A DNA stretch of 9,216 nt from CANKHA01 sp034668785 (GCA_034668785.1 JAXDOS010000131.1:1-9216), one strand, 5' to 3'. Numbered from the stretch's first letter, positions 1 to 6,802 are shown. Numbers and translations: made by a program. The notes: generated from the sequence alone by a model not told the origin.

Positions 1-621
1 GTCTGGCATGAATCACCCGTCAACACGGTGGAAGATGCCCGGCATCGCGAACTGGTTATGGGATCCTCCGGACCGAATTCGACGCCGAGTTTCTACGGGA
101 AAATCTTCATGGAGACGCTCGGCGTCAAATTGAAGATTATCGTCGGCTACCCCGGCCAGAACGACGCATTGCTCGCCATGGAGCGCGGCGAGATCGACGG
201 TTATCCGAGCGCCTTTTACAACTCGCTGATGGCGACACGGCCGACCTGGATCAAAGAGAAGAAGGTCAAGTTGCTGGTGCAGATCGGCGCCGAAAAAGAA
301 AAGGCGATTTCCGATGTGCCTTTTGCGCGCGATTTGGCCACCAAGCCGGAAGATAAGCTGCTGATCGATCAAGCCGCGGCGCCGCTCGCCGTCGGCCGTC
401 CCTATGTTATGCCGCCGGACGTGCCGCAGGACCGCGTCGACGCCATGCGCGCGGCCTTCCTGGCGACAATAAAAGACCCGGAGTTTCAGGCCGAACAGGA
501 GAAGCTCCAGCTTGGCGCCAATGCCCCGCAAACGGGCGAGCAGATTCAGGCCATTGTCGAGAAGGCGTATAAATCTCCCCCTGAGGTGATCGAGCGTCTT
601 AAGGCGGTCACCGCTCCGTAA
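1..621 (+). CDS. Bug/TctC-family tripartite tricarboxylate transporter receptor, C-terminal part
   Basis: The frame is open from base 1 to the TAA at 619-621, giving 206 visible residues. Bug receptors are usually about 320 residues, so roughly the first third, including the signal peptide, lies outside the window. Family features seen are a GSSG-type ligand loop near residue 22, the GYPGQNDALLAMERGEIDG stretch (about 46-64), and the late pattern of gRP..mPPdvPqdRv..mRaAF followed by Dp.F.ae. In the family these proteins are periplasmic receptors for carboxylates, feeding TctAB-type membrane proteins or acting as orphans; no TctA or TctB gene is seen here. It ends 44 bases before a CoA-transferase on the same strand, which suggests the captured acid is activated by that enzyme. 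The substrate cannot be read from sequence. An internal GTG at 28 is only an artefact of the window edge. Confidence 0.9.
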   Translation, partial: VWHESPVNTVEDARHRELVMGSSGPNSTPSFYGKIFMETLGVKLKIIVGYPGQNDALLAMERGEIDGYPSAFYNSLMATRPTWIKEKKVKLLVQIGAEKEKAISDVPFARDLATKPEDKLLIDQAAAPLAVGRPYVMPPDVPQDRVDAMRAAFLATIKDPEFQAEQEKLQLGANAPQTGEQIQAIVEKAYKSPPEVIERLKAVTAP

Positions 622-665
622 GCGGCCGCCCGTACACCGTGAAATAAATAATGGTTGAGGGATGA

Positions 666-1814
666 ATGGCCGGAGCGCTCGAGGGAATCCGCGTCATCGA
701 AATCGCCAGCTATGTGTCTGGCCCTTATGCGGGGATGCTGCTGGGCGACCTCGGCGCCGAGGTGATCAAAATCGAGACGCCGGGCAAGGGCGATCCGTTC
801 CGCGGTTGGGGCCGCGTCGAATATAGCCCGCCCTTCGGCTCGGTGAATCGCAACAAGAAGAGCGTGGTCATCGACCTGAAATCGCCGGAAGGATTGACCT
901 CCGCCCGCGCGCTGCTGCGCACCGCAGATGTGCTGATCGAAAATTTCCGCACCGGCACCATGGAGCGGCTCGGGCTCGGCTACGACGACGTGGCGCCCGA
1001 CAATCCCGGCCTGATCTGGTGCTCGATCACGGGCTTCGGCTCCAGCGGGCCCTATGTGGCGCGTCCCGGCTACGACACCGTCGGGCAGGCGATGAGCGGG
1101 CTCTTGAGCCTGTTGACCGACATGAAAGAGCCGCGCCCCATGGGCATTTCGCTCTCCGACCATCTCTCCGGCATGGTTGCCTGCAATGGCGTCCTTGCTG
1201 CTTTGGTCGCCCGTGGCCGCACCGGCAAGGGGCAACGCGTCGACACATCGCTGTTGGAAGCCAGCATTTCCTTTTGCGGCGAGAATGCCGCGCGCTATTT
1301 CGAGAACAGCAAAGTGCCCGGACGCGGCACCCGCACCCGCGAGGCGCAGGTCTATGCGTTTGTCGCGGGTGACGACAAACCGTTCATCGTGCATCTGTCC
1401 TCGCCGGTGAAATTCTGGGAAGGGCTCGCGCGCGCCGCCGGCAAGCCGGAATGGATTACCGACGAACGCTTCGCCACTCGGGAAGCGCGCAGCCGCAATT
1501 ACGAAGAATTCAGCAGCGAGCTGAGCGCCATCTTCGCCAAGCAGCCGCGCGAACACTGGCTGAAGAAACTTCTGGACGAAGATGTCCCCTCGGCGCCGCT
1601 CAATACGCTGGCCGAGGTGTTTGACGATCCACAAGTCCAACATCTCGCCATGCGCAAGGATTTGCCCCACAAGCAGCTCGGCAGCGTCGGGCTCGTGCGC
1701 AACGCGTTGCGGATGTCGGCAACGCCGCTTGAAATTCACTCCGCCGCGCCGGAGCTTGGCGAACATACCGACGCAGTATTGGCGGAAATCGCGGCGCGCG
1801 AGAAAAGCCGATGA
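666..1814 (+). CDS. CaiB/BaiF family III CoA-transferase
   Basis: This 382-residue protein has the usual length for class III CoA-transferases (formyl-CoA transferase, CaiB, alpha-methylacyl-CoA racemase relatives), which move CoA between acids through an enzyme-bound anhydride. It opens with the family pattern LEGIRVIEIASYVSGPYAG, then LLGDLGAEVIKIE (26-37), NRNKKS (61-66), DVLIENFRTG (88-97), CSITGFG (119-125) and GYDTVGQAMSG (135-145). Asp165 in SLSDHLSG is the expected catalytic aspartate, followed by GRTGKGQRVDTSLLEA (184-199). The C-terminus has LGEHTDAVL, also typical. The ATG at 666 follows GAGGG at 657-661. The stop overlaps the next gene's ATG by four bases, so this gene and the thiolase-like gene are probably translationally coupled. 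It likely activates the acid taken up by the upstream receptor; donor and acceptor are unknown. Confidence 0.93.
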   Translation: MAGALEGIRVIEIASYVSGPYAGMLLGDLGAEVIKIETPGKGDPFRGWGRVEYSPPFGSVNRNKKSVVIDLKSPEGLTSARALLRTADVLIENFRTGTMERLGLGYDDVAPDNPGLIWCSITGFGSSGPYVARPGYDTVGQAMSGLLSLLTDMKEPRPMGISLSDHLSGMVACNGVLAALVARGRTGKGQRVDTSLLEASISFCGENAARYFENSKVPGRGTRTREAQVYAFVAGDDKPFIVHLSSPVKFWEGLARAAGKPEWITDERFATREARSRNYEEFSSELSAIFAKQPREHWLKKLLDEDVPSAPLNTLAEVFDDPQVQHLAMRKDLPHKQLGSVGLVRNALRMSATPLEIHSAAPELGEHTDAVLAEIAAREKSR

Positions 1815-2992
1815 TCGAATCCTCGCGCGAGCTGCGCGACGTCTGCGCCATCGTCGGTGCCGGCAACAGCCGGCTCGGCAAGGTGCCGGGCGTTTCCAGC
1901 CTCGATCTTCTGGTCGAGGCCATGCGCAACGCCATCACGGATGCCGGGCTGAAGGTTTCCGACATCGACGGCATCGTCTGCCGCGGCCCCGACGAATCCT
2001 ATTGCCACCACCAGCGTATCGGCGAACGCCTCGGCATCAATGCGCGCTTCTCTACGTCGCTGGATAATGGCGGCGCCAGCCAAATCCTGTCCGTGGCGAT
2101 CGCGACCATGGCCATCAACGCCGGGCTGGCGAAGACGATGATCTGCGGCTATGGCCGCGATAGCTGGTCGCGCACGCATTCGTCGGACGAGGCGCGTGTT
2201 CGCAACGAGACCCGTCCGGAAAGCCAGCGCGCGCAGGAATTCGGCCCCGAATATGGATATTTTGGCGCCGTCGCGGCGCATGCCTTCGGCGCGACGCGGC
2301 ACATGCATCTCTATGGCACCACGCGCGAGCATTTCGGCGAGATCGCAGTCGCCTTCCGCGAGCACGCGCTGCGCAATCCCGACGCGCAAATGAAGAAGCC
2401 GCTCTCCATCGCGCAATATCGCGAGGCGCAGCCGATCGTTTCGCCCTTTGGATTGTTCGATTGCAGCTTGCGCAGCGACGGCGCCGGCGCCGTCATCGTC
2501 ACCAGCCGCGAACGCGCGCGCGACCTTCGCCAGCCGCCGGTGCCGATCAAAGGCTTCGGCAGTTTCAATAACCTGCGCGGCTGGTTCGCCGACGACAACA
2601 TGGTGACGACGGCGGCGAAGCAGAGCGGCGAGAGCGCCTATGCGATGGCCGGGCTCGGCCCTGCGGACGTGGACACCGCGCAACTCTACGATTGCTTCAC
2701 CTACATGGTGCTGACGCAGCTTGAGGATTACGGCTTCTGCACAAAAGGCGAGGGCGGTGACTTCGTCGCCTCCGGTGCATTGCGCATGGGCGGACGGCTG
2801 CCGACCAACACCTCCGGCGGCCAGCTTTCCGAGGCGCATGTGGAAGGCATGCTGCAAGTGGTCGAAGGCGTGCGCCAGATGCGCCACACTTATCCAAAGG
2901 AGCGCCAGGTGAAAGACGCGGAGATCGCGCTGGTCTCCGGCCACGGCGGCAATCAAGTTTGCCACTCCACCTTGATCCTGGGGAGGGCGTGA
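1811..2992 (+). CDS. Thiolase-superfamily protein, SCP-x/Ltp type, lacking the usual catalytic Cys
   Basis: The protein has 393 residues, normal for SCP-x-type thiolases, with both thiolase halves visible. The N-terminal half has AIVGAGNSRLGK (13-24) and the nucleophile-elbow region LDNGGASQ (84-91) followed by AINAGLAKTMICGYG. Where thiolases read CASG, this one reads GASQ, so Gly88 sits at the expected nucleophile position. The C-terminal half has AQLYDCFTYM (290-299), NTSGGQLSEAH (333-343, His343 matching the usual C-terminal histidine loop) and SGHGGNQ (376-382). Ltp2-type steroid aldolases also lack the Cys and work with a DUF35 partner, and a DUF35 gene follows directly here. I therefore infer a thiolase-fold aldolase or acyl-transfer enzyme working with that partner; annotation as an acetyl-CoA acetyltransferase would overstate the evidence. 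The start overlaps the preceding stop (ATGA) with only a weak ribosome site, consistent with coupling. Confidence 0.88.
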   Translation: MIESSRELRDVCAIVGAGNSRLGKVPGVSSLDLLVEAMRNAITDAGLKVSDIDGIVCRGPDESYCHHQRIGERLGINARFSTSLDNGGASQILSVAIATMAINAGLAKTMICGYGRDSWSRTHSSDEARVRNETRPESQRAQEFGPEYGYFGAVAAHAFGATRHMHLYGTTREHFGEIAVAFREHALRNPDAQMKKPLSIAQYREAQPIVSPFGLFDCSLRSDGAGAVIVTSRERARDLRQPPVPIKGFGSFNNLRGWFADDNMVTTAAKQSGESAYAMAGLGPADVDTAQLYDCFTYMVLTQLEDYGFCTKGEGGDFVASGALRMGGRLPTNTSGGQLSEAHVEGMLQVVEGVRQMRHTYPKERQVKDAEIALVSGHGGNQVCHSTLILGRA

Positions 2993-3408
2993 TGGAGAAG
3001 GCCGCAGCGAAGCCGAAGCCGGTCCCGCGCCCGGCGCCGGAATCGGTACCTTATTGGGAAGCGGCGAAGCAGCATCGGCTTGAGCTTCCCCACTGCAACG
3101 CCTGCGGCAACTTCTGGTTTCCGCCGTCGCAGAGTTGTCCGCATTGTCTCGCGGCGGATTTTTCCTGGGAAGCAGTTTCAGGGCGTGGAAAAGTCTTCAG
3201 CTTCGTCGTTTTTCACCGCGTCTACCATCCGGCCTTCGCGCAGGAGGTGCCCTATGTCGTGGCGCTGGTGGAGCTTGAGGAAGGTCCACGCCTGCTCAGC
3301 AACATTATCGGCATTGCCCCGGACGAGGTGATGTGTGAGATGCCGGTCAAGGTCGTGTTCGATGACATGGCTGACGGAGTATCCGTGCCGAAGTTTGCGC
3401 CGGTCTGA
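2992..3408 (+). CDS. DUF35 zinc-ribbon/OB-fold acyl-CoA-associated protein
   Basis: This 138-residue protein has the DUF35 layout. A short N-terminal helix region (PYWEAAKQHRLELPHC) leads to a rubredoxin-like zinc ribbon with CxxC at Cys35/Cys38 and CxxC at Cys49/Cys52, then an OB-fold starting at FSWEAVSGRGKVFSFVVFHR (57-76) and continuing through PYVVALVELEEGPRLLSNI. All four expected zinc ligands are present. In known cases DUF35 proteins bind CoA thioesters and form complexes with thiolase-fold partners (ChsH2 with Ltp2, and archaeal thiolase/HMG-CoA synthase complexes). I chose the ATG at 2992, which overlaps the thiolase TGA by one base and has a GGGGAGGG ribosome site just before it (2980-2986 with the bases around); a TTG at 2959 in frame would overlap far more and lacks support. 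It is very likely the partner subunit of the upstream thiolase-like protein. Confidence 0.9.
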   Translation: MEKAAAKPKPVPRPAPESVPYWEAAKQHRLELPHCNACGNFWFPPSQSCPHCLAADFSWEAVSGRGKVFSFVVFHRVYHPAFAQEVPYVVALVELEEGPRLLSNIIGIAPDEVMCEMPVKVVFDDMADGVSVPKFAPV

Positions 3409-3414
3409 CTCTGT

Positions 3415-3526
3415 ACCTCCCCCTAAAAGGGGGAGGTCGGTTTGCGAAGCAAACCGGGTGGGGGTCGGCCGCGGCAATGCGGTGAATTAGACCCCCACCC
3501 CAACCCTCCCCCGTTCAGGGGGAGGG
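3415..3526. repeat. GC-rich multi-hairpin intergenic element (REP-like)
   Basis: Four inverted repeats are packed between two converging genes. Hairpin A has 9-bp arms at 3415-3423 and 3429-3437 (ACCTCCCCC / GGGGGAGGT). Hairpin B has 8-bp arms at 3438-3445 and 3449-3456 (CGGTTTGC / GCAAACCG) with a 3-base loop. Hairpin C has 11-bp arms at 3456-3466 and 3490-3500 (GGGTGGGGGTC and its complement). Hairpin D has 9-bp arms at 3504-3512 and 3518-3526 (CCCTCCCCC / GGGGGAGGG). A and D are near copies, so the whole element is roughly palindromic. Similar C5/G5 palindromic elements are, from memory, dispersed in alphaproteobacterial genomes. It lacks a T-tract, but its position makes a bidirectional transcription-stopping or mRNA-stabilising role plausible. 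No gene is seen in this gap. Confidence 0.8.
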
Positions 3527-3533
3527 AGTGCTC

Positions 3534-4502
3534 TCACTCCGTCCGTTCGATCACCACATTCTTCAGCGGTTCGCCAGCCATCCGGCGTCGCAGATTATCC
3601 AAGAAGATTTTGCTGAAGCCGCCACCGCCGCTCTTGCTGCCGGCACCGCCCACATGCGGGGTGAGCAGCACATTCGGCATCATCCAGAATGGATGATTGG
3701 CCGGCAGCGGTTCTGTGTCAGTGACGTCCAGCCCCGCACCGGCAATTTTGCTTGCGCGAAGCGCATCGATCAGCGCCGGCTCATCCACCAACTTTCCGCG
3801 CGCAATGTTGATGACGTAAGCGGTTGGCTTCATCGCTCGCAACACGTCACCGTTTAGGATTTTGTCCGTCGTCTCATCATAAGTCAGTGCCAGCAGCACA
3901 ATATCGGCCTCCGCGGCGGCAGCCTGCAATTCGCTGCGCGGCCTGATCCGATCGACGTTGGGCATCGGCCCGGTGGCACGGGAGATTCCCGTCACCTGGA
4001 TGTCGAAGGCTTTCGCCTTGCGCGCGATCTCCTGTCCGATAGCGCCGAGGCCAACGAGCAGCAAATGTTTTCCCGCAAGATTATCCATGGACGGCGTGAC
4101 CGCTTCGCGCGCCCAGACGGCATCGCCGCGCGCTCGCTCCGTGGCGCCGATTCGGCGCAGCAAGCCGAGCATCAGCGCGAAGGCATGTTCGGCGACGGCG
4201 AAGGCCCGCAGCCCTGCCGCGTTGGTGACGATCACGCCCGACGGCAGGCCAGCGGCGACCGCGTTGTCTATGCCGGAGGTACTGAACTGGATCCATTTCA
4301 AGGCGGGGCCGCATTCGCGGATGATCGTCGCGTTCTCGCGCGTATAAGCCCTGTTCCCGGTAATCAGGATTTCCGCTTGCGGCAGCGCCGCGCGCAACAT
4401 GTCCTGATCCAACGCATTGATGGCCGAGATGCCGGGAAACGCCGCAAGGGCGGCTTCGAGTTCGCCGTAGCGCCCATGCGGATCGAACAAGACAATCTTC
4501 AT
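3534..4502 (-). CDS. D-2-hydroxyacid dehydrogenase, NAD(P)-dependent
   Basis: The 322-residue protein fits the D-isomer-specific 2-hydroxyacid dehydrogenase family, which interconverts 2-oxoacids and D-2-hydroxyacids in the cytoplasm. Seen are the Rossmann nucleotide loop GLGAIGQEIA (151-160), the catalytic Arg235 in INIARGKLVDE, Glu264 in DTEPLP and His283 in TPHVGG. The substrate-binding half is at both ends (1-95 and about 285-322), with the expected SGIDN near 76-80. After TPHVGG there is a Gly/Ser/Lys-rich loop (286-296) that looks unusual. The frame stays open upstream through the tRNA gene, but that extension is a translated tRNA; the true ATG is at 4502-4500, just after a GAAGG ribosome-site-like stretch. 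It converges with the DUF35 gene and is 47 bases downstream of tRNA-Phe. Substrate (glyoxylate, hydroxypyruvate or other) cannot be assigned. Confidence 0.9.
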   Translation of the reverse strand: MKIVLFDPHGRYGELEAALAAFPGISAINALDQDMLRAALPQAEILITGNRAYTRENATIIRECGPALKWIQFSTSGIDNAVAAGLPSGVIVTNAAGLRAFAVAEHAFALMLGLLRRIGATERARGDAVWAREAVTPSMDNLAGKHLLLVGLGAIGQEIARKAKAFDIQVTGISRATGPMPNVDRIRPRSELQAAAAEADIVLLALTYDETTDKILNGDVLRAMKPTAYVINIARGKLVDEPALIDALRASKIAGAGLDVTDTEPLPANHPFWMMPNVLLTPHVGGAGSKSGGGGFSKIFLDNLRRRMAGEPLKNVVIERTE

Positions 4503-4549
4503 GGCGCCGCCTTCGGCACGAACGGGCTTCGTCTGAATTGGGGCGGAAA

Positions 4550-4625
4550 TGGTGCCCAGGGGCGGAATTGAACCACCGACACTGCGATTTTCAGTCGCAT
4601 GCTCTACCAACTGAGCTACCTGGGC
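4550..4625 (-). tRNA. tRNA-Phe (anticodon GAA)
   Basis: Read on the minus strand, the 76 bases fold as a complete tRNA. The acceptor arms are GCCCAGG (5' end at 4625) and CCTGGGC (4560-4554), both perfectly paired. The D-arm is GCTC-loop-GAGC. The anticodon stem is TGCGA/TCGCA with loop CTGAAAA and anticodon GAA at 4592-4590. The variable loop is GTGTC. The T-arm is GGTGG-TTCAATT-CCGCC. Discriminator A at 4553 is followed by an encoded CCA at 4552-4550. The 3' end is 47 bases upstream of the dehydrogenase start on the same strand, so readthrough into that gene is possible. No integrase or duplicated 3' tRNA fragment was seen nearby. Confidence 0.97.
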
Positions 4626-4898
4626 GCCGCCTCGCAATTAGGCGAGGGGGAAGCGCGCGCCGGGGTTATAGAGGCTCGATTCCGGGCTGTCCAGAATGGC
4701 AGCGGCATCGCGCCCGCGTTGCCTTGGAAGTCCGTTCATACACGGTAATTTCAATGGTTTCTGGAGCTCGAAGGGCGCCGACGCGCTTGGGCAGGAACAG
4801 TTGGCGGAACCGCCTGACGTTTCCCGCGTTGGATTTACGTCGCTCCATCACCCTCGGCCGGAAATTGCCGCCTATTAGATCGCTACGAGACCGCAGCA

Positions 4899-5114
4899 AT
4901 GCCTCTAGAAACGCCTCTGGACTTTAACCGAATTTTCCCGATCTCGGACGCGCCGTCCGCGCGGCTGATGCGGCTTAAGGCATTGTGTCTTTATCGCGCC
5001 GGAATTCTCACCGAGTTGCAACGGGCGGCGGTCGCCCGGCAGGCGAGAGAAGTGCTGGCTCATGCCCATCTGCCGGCAACGAGTCGCTCTCACTGTCATT
5101 CCCAAGCTGCCTGA
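4899..5114 (+). CDS. Doubtful small hypothetical protein (71 residues)
   Basis: The ORF starts at an ATG without a clear ribosome site and ends at TGA 5112-5114. The middle part (about residues 16-56) reads like a real amphipathic helical protein, with ARLMRLKALCLYRAGIL followed by a run of Ala, Arg and Gln. The final 15 residues (His, Ser, Arg-rich) look random, as if the reading frame had lost its original end. I recognise no family. It could be a small helical protein, the remnant of a larger decayed gene, or chance; third-position GC is only moderate. Confidence 0.3.
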   Translation: MPLETPLDFNRIFPISDAPSARLMRLKALCLYRAGILTELQRAAVARQAREVLAHAHLPATSRSHCHSQAA

Positions 5115-5216
5115 CGCCGCAGATTGAATCCCCAGCAGCGTGGGCTCGCGTCCATGCGAGTTCGCCGCGTGGAAATTCCCCGTTACAACATGTGATCCTT
5201 GACAGCGCGTCTGCCG

Positions 5217-5249
5217 CTCACGCTTGGCGGAACCTCCGCGGCCCGTGAG
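5217..5249. other. Nested stem-loop upstream of small membrane protein gene
   Basis: An outer 6-bp stem (CTCACG at 5217-5222 with CGTGAG at 5244-5249) encloses an inner 5-bp stem (GCGGA at 5227-5231 with TCCGC at 5235-5239, loop ACC). It lies 58 bases before the ATG at 5308. It could be a leader structure or part of a small RNA; there is no T-tract, so a terminator is less likely. Confidence 0.35.
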
Positions 5250-5307
5250 TGTTGGCATATCGTTTGCTTGTAGTCACTTGCCGCAATGCGCATCACTGGA
5301 GACCGCC

Positions 5308-5508
5308 ATGTCGACGTCCAAAACCGCCCTTCTATCCATCCTGATCGCGTGCTGGATCGTCGGCCTGCTGAATCAATTTCAGGCGTGGGATTCGGTGTTG
5401 AAATATCTGATGCTGTCGGTGCTGCTGGTGACCGTGGCCGCGCTCAAATGGGAATATTCGCGGCAGGTCAGCAAAAGCAAGCTGCCGGCACGCCGTAACC
5501 GCCGTTAA
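5308..5508 (+). CDS. Small two-helix membrane protein
   Basis: The protein has 66 residues. The start is the ATG at 5308, with GGAG at 5298-5301 six bases upstream; a longer in-frame reading from TTG at 5224 is not supported. Two hydrophobic segments are visible, about residues 6-24 (TALLSILIACWIVGLLNQF) and 29-48 (VLKYLMLSVLLVTVAALKW), joined by a short turn. The tail is strongly basic (SKSKLPARRNRR), so by the positive-inside rule both ends are probably cytoplasmic. I recognise no family. It stands alone between the gene-poor region and a converging CoA-transferase gene, so the context gives no function. Confidence 0.65.
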   Translation: MSTSKTALLSILIACWIVGLLNQFQAWDSVLKYLMLSVLLVTVAALKWEYSRQVSKSKLPARRNRR

Positions 5509-5544
5509 AACGCGGGCTTCGTTCTGGATGTTATTGCGGCACTG

Positions 5545-5559
5545 CTGAAAGTTTTTCAG
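5545..5559. terminator. Possible weak bidirectional terminator
   Basis: A 6-bp hairpin (CTGAAA at 5545-5550, TTTCAG at 5554-5559, loop GTT) lies in the 67-base gap between the converging membrane-protein and CoA-transferase genes. The stem is short and AT-rich and no T-run follows it, so the call rests mostly on position. Confidence 0.25.
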
Positions 5560-5575
5560 GCAACTTAGCTCGCTG

Positions 5576-6748
5576 TCAGCTTTCTTCGATCTCGCGAAGA
5601 ATCTCCGCCGTATGCTCCCCAAGTTGCGGCGCCGGTTTTTCGGAGGCGGCGTGCCACCCGTCGATCACAATTGGCGTGCGCAGGCCGGGGATCGTTCCGC
5701 CCTTGGCCGCATCGCTTGGCAGGTTGATCTGCATGCCGCGGAAGACGACGTGCGGATCGTTGAATACCTGCTCGAGATTGTTGATCGGCCCGGCCGGCAC
5801 CTTGACCGCTTCGAGTTTGGCCAGGAGGTCGCCGCGATTGACGCGCGACGTGAGCGTGCTGAGCTTGGCGACCAGTTCGTCGCGGTGCTGCAGCCGGCCG
5901 GTGTTGTCCTTGTATTTTGGATTGTCGGCGAGTTCGGGCGCACCCAGCACGTGGCAAAGTTTGACATATTGCGCGTCATTGCCGGTGGCGATGATGATGT
6001 GGCCGTCGGCGACCGGAAATTCCTGATAGGGCACGATGTTCGGATGCGTATTGCCGATCCGCAGCGGGATCTGTCCCGACACCAGATAATTGAGCGCCTG
6101 GTTGGCCAATACGCCGACCGTCGAATCGAGCAACGCTGTATCGACATACGCGCCCTTGCCGGTGTTCTCGCGCTGGGTGAGCGCGGCGAGGATGCCGACC
6201 ACCGAATAGATCCCGGTCAAGATATCTGAGATCGCGACGCCGGCGCGGGTGGGCGGACCATCGGCGACGCCGGTAATATCCATCATGCCGCCCATGCCTT
6301 GCGCCATCAGATCGTAGCCGGCGCGCGACGCATAGGGCCCGTCCTGGCCAAAGCCGGTGACCGAGCAATAGATCAGCCGGGGATTTTCAGGAGCGAGGCT
6401 TTTGTAGTCGAGCCCGAACTTGGCCAACCCGCCGACCTTGAAATTCTCGATCAAGACGTCCGAGCGGGCGGCGAGCTTGCGCACGATACGCTTGCCATCT
6501 TCGCTGTCGAAATCCACCTCGATCGACCGTTTGCCCCGGTTTGCCGCATGATAATAGGCCGACCCCAAATGACCGCCATTCGTGCCCGGCACGAACGGCG
6601 GTCCCCAGCCACGAGTATCGTCTCCGGCGCCCTTGCGTTCCACCTTAACCACGTCGGCGCCGAGGTCAGCCAGCATTTGACCGGCCCACGGTCCAGCCAG
6701 GATGCGGGCAAGCTCAAGTACCTTTAGCCCGGCCAACGGTCGTGGCAT
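5576..6748 (-). CDS. CaiB/BaiF family III CoA-transferase
   Basis: At 390 residues this is a second, clearly different class III CoA-transferase. It shows LAGLKVLELARILAGPWAGQ at the N-terminus, LADLGADVVKVE (26-37), ANRGKRS (69-75), DVLIENFKVGG (97-107), CSVTGFGQDGPY (128-139) and GYDLMAQGMGG (144-154). Asp175 in AISDILTG is the expected catalytic aspartate, followed by ENTGKGAYVDTALLDS. The GHIIIATGNDAQY stretch and the C-terminal LGEHTAEIL also match the family. The ATG at 6748-6746 is preceded on the minus strand by GGGAGGA (6762-6756), a good ribosome site. The gene diverges from a TRAP transporter operon, and such pairs often share a regulator and substrate. Compared with succinyl-CoA-dependent relatives such as itaconate or mesaconate CoA-transferases it could fit, but the substrate cannot be fixed from sequence. 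Confidence 0.93.
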   Translation of the reverse strand: MPRPLAGLKVLELARILAGPWAGQMLADLGADVVKVERKGAGDDTRGWGPPFVPGTNGGHLGSAYYHAANRGKRSIEVDFDSEDGKRIVRKLAARSDVLIENFKVGGLAKFGLDYKSLAPENPRLIYCSVTGFGQDGPYASRAGYDLMAQGMGGMMDITGVADGPPTRAGVAISDILTGIYSVVGILAALTQRENTGKGAYVDTALLDSTVGVLANQALNYLVSGQIPLRIGNTHPNIVPYQEFPVADGHIIIATGNDAQYVKLCHVLGAPELADNPKYKDNTGRLQHRDELVAKLSTLTSRVNRGDLLAKLEAVKVPAGPINNLEQVFNDPHVVFRGMQINLPSDAAKGGTIPGLRTPIVIDGWHAASEKPAPQLGEHTAEILREIEES

Positions 6749-6802
6749 GGACGGATCCTCCCAGTCGGCACCCAGAAGGGTGTGAACGAGTTGTTTTTCT
6801 TG

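Larger units (their letters stand above)
4626..5307. other. Gene-poor region beside tRNA-Phe
   Basis: About 680 bases hold no gene I can identify with confidence. Directly upstream of the tRNA is a 6-bp hairpin (CCTCGC at 4630-4635, GCGAGG at 4642-4647). Around 4700-4880 several frames are open on both strands, giving basic, low-complexity proteins with no recognisable domain. One doubtful small ORF lies at 4899-5114. The 11-mer TTGGCGGAACC occurs at 4801 and again at 5224, both times next to a short inverted repeat. A perfect TTGACA occurs at 5199-5204, without a good -10 at 16-18 bases. The region may hold promoters, a small RNA or decayed sequence. Confidence 0.5.

Noticed and set aside
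546..1766. Long minus-strand frame (406 codons) opposite the first CoA-transferase
   Set aside because: The + strand frame has clear CoA-transferase motifs; the minus frame is a product of GC-rich codon use and is rich in Arg, His and Ala without family features.
1736..2965. Long minus-strand frame (409 codons) opposite the thiolase-like gene
   Set aside because: It is a shadow of the thiolase-like gene, with no family features.
4503..4637. N-terminal extension of the D-2-hydroxyacid dehydrogenase
   Set aside because: It translates the tRNA-Phe gene; the ATG at 4502 begins the family's usual N-terminus.
4538..4927. Open + strand frame of 129 codons starting in the antisense of the tRNA
   Set aside because: Its first part is a translation of the tRNA complement, and the rest is basic low-complexity sequence with no family match. 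It is a shadow frame.
5199..5227. Perfect TTGACA as a promoter for the small membrane protein
   Set aside because: No acceptable -10 element occurs at 16-18 bases downstream, so a promoter call is not supported.
4550..5307. tRNA-borne genomic island
   Set aside because: No integrase gene and no duplicated tRNA 3' end (attachment site) were found in the window.
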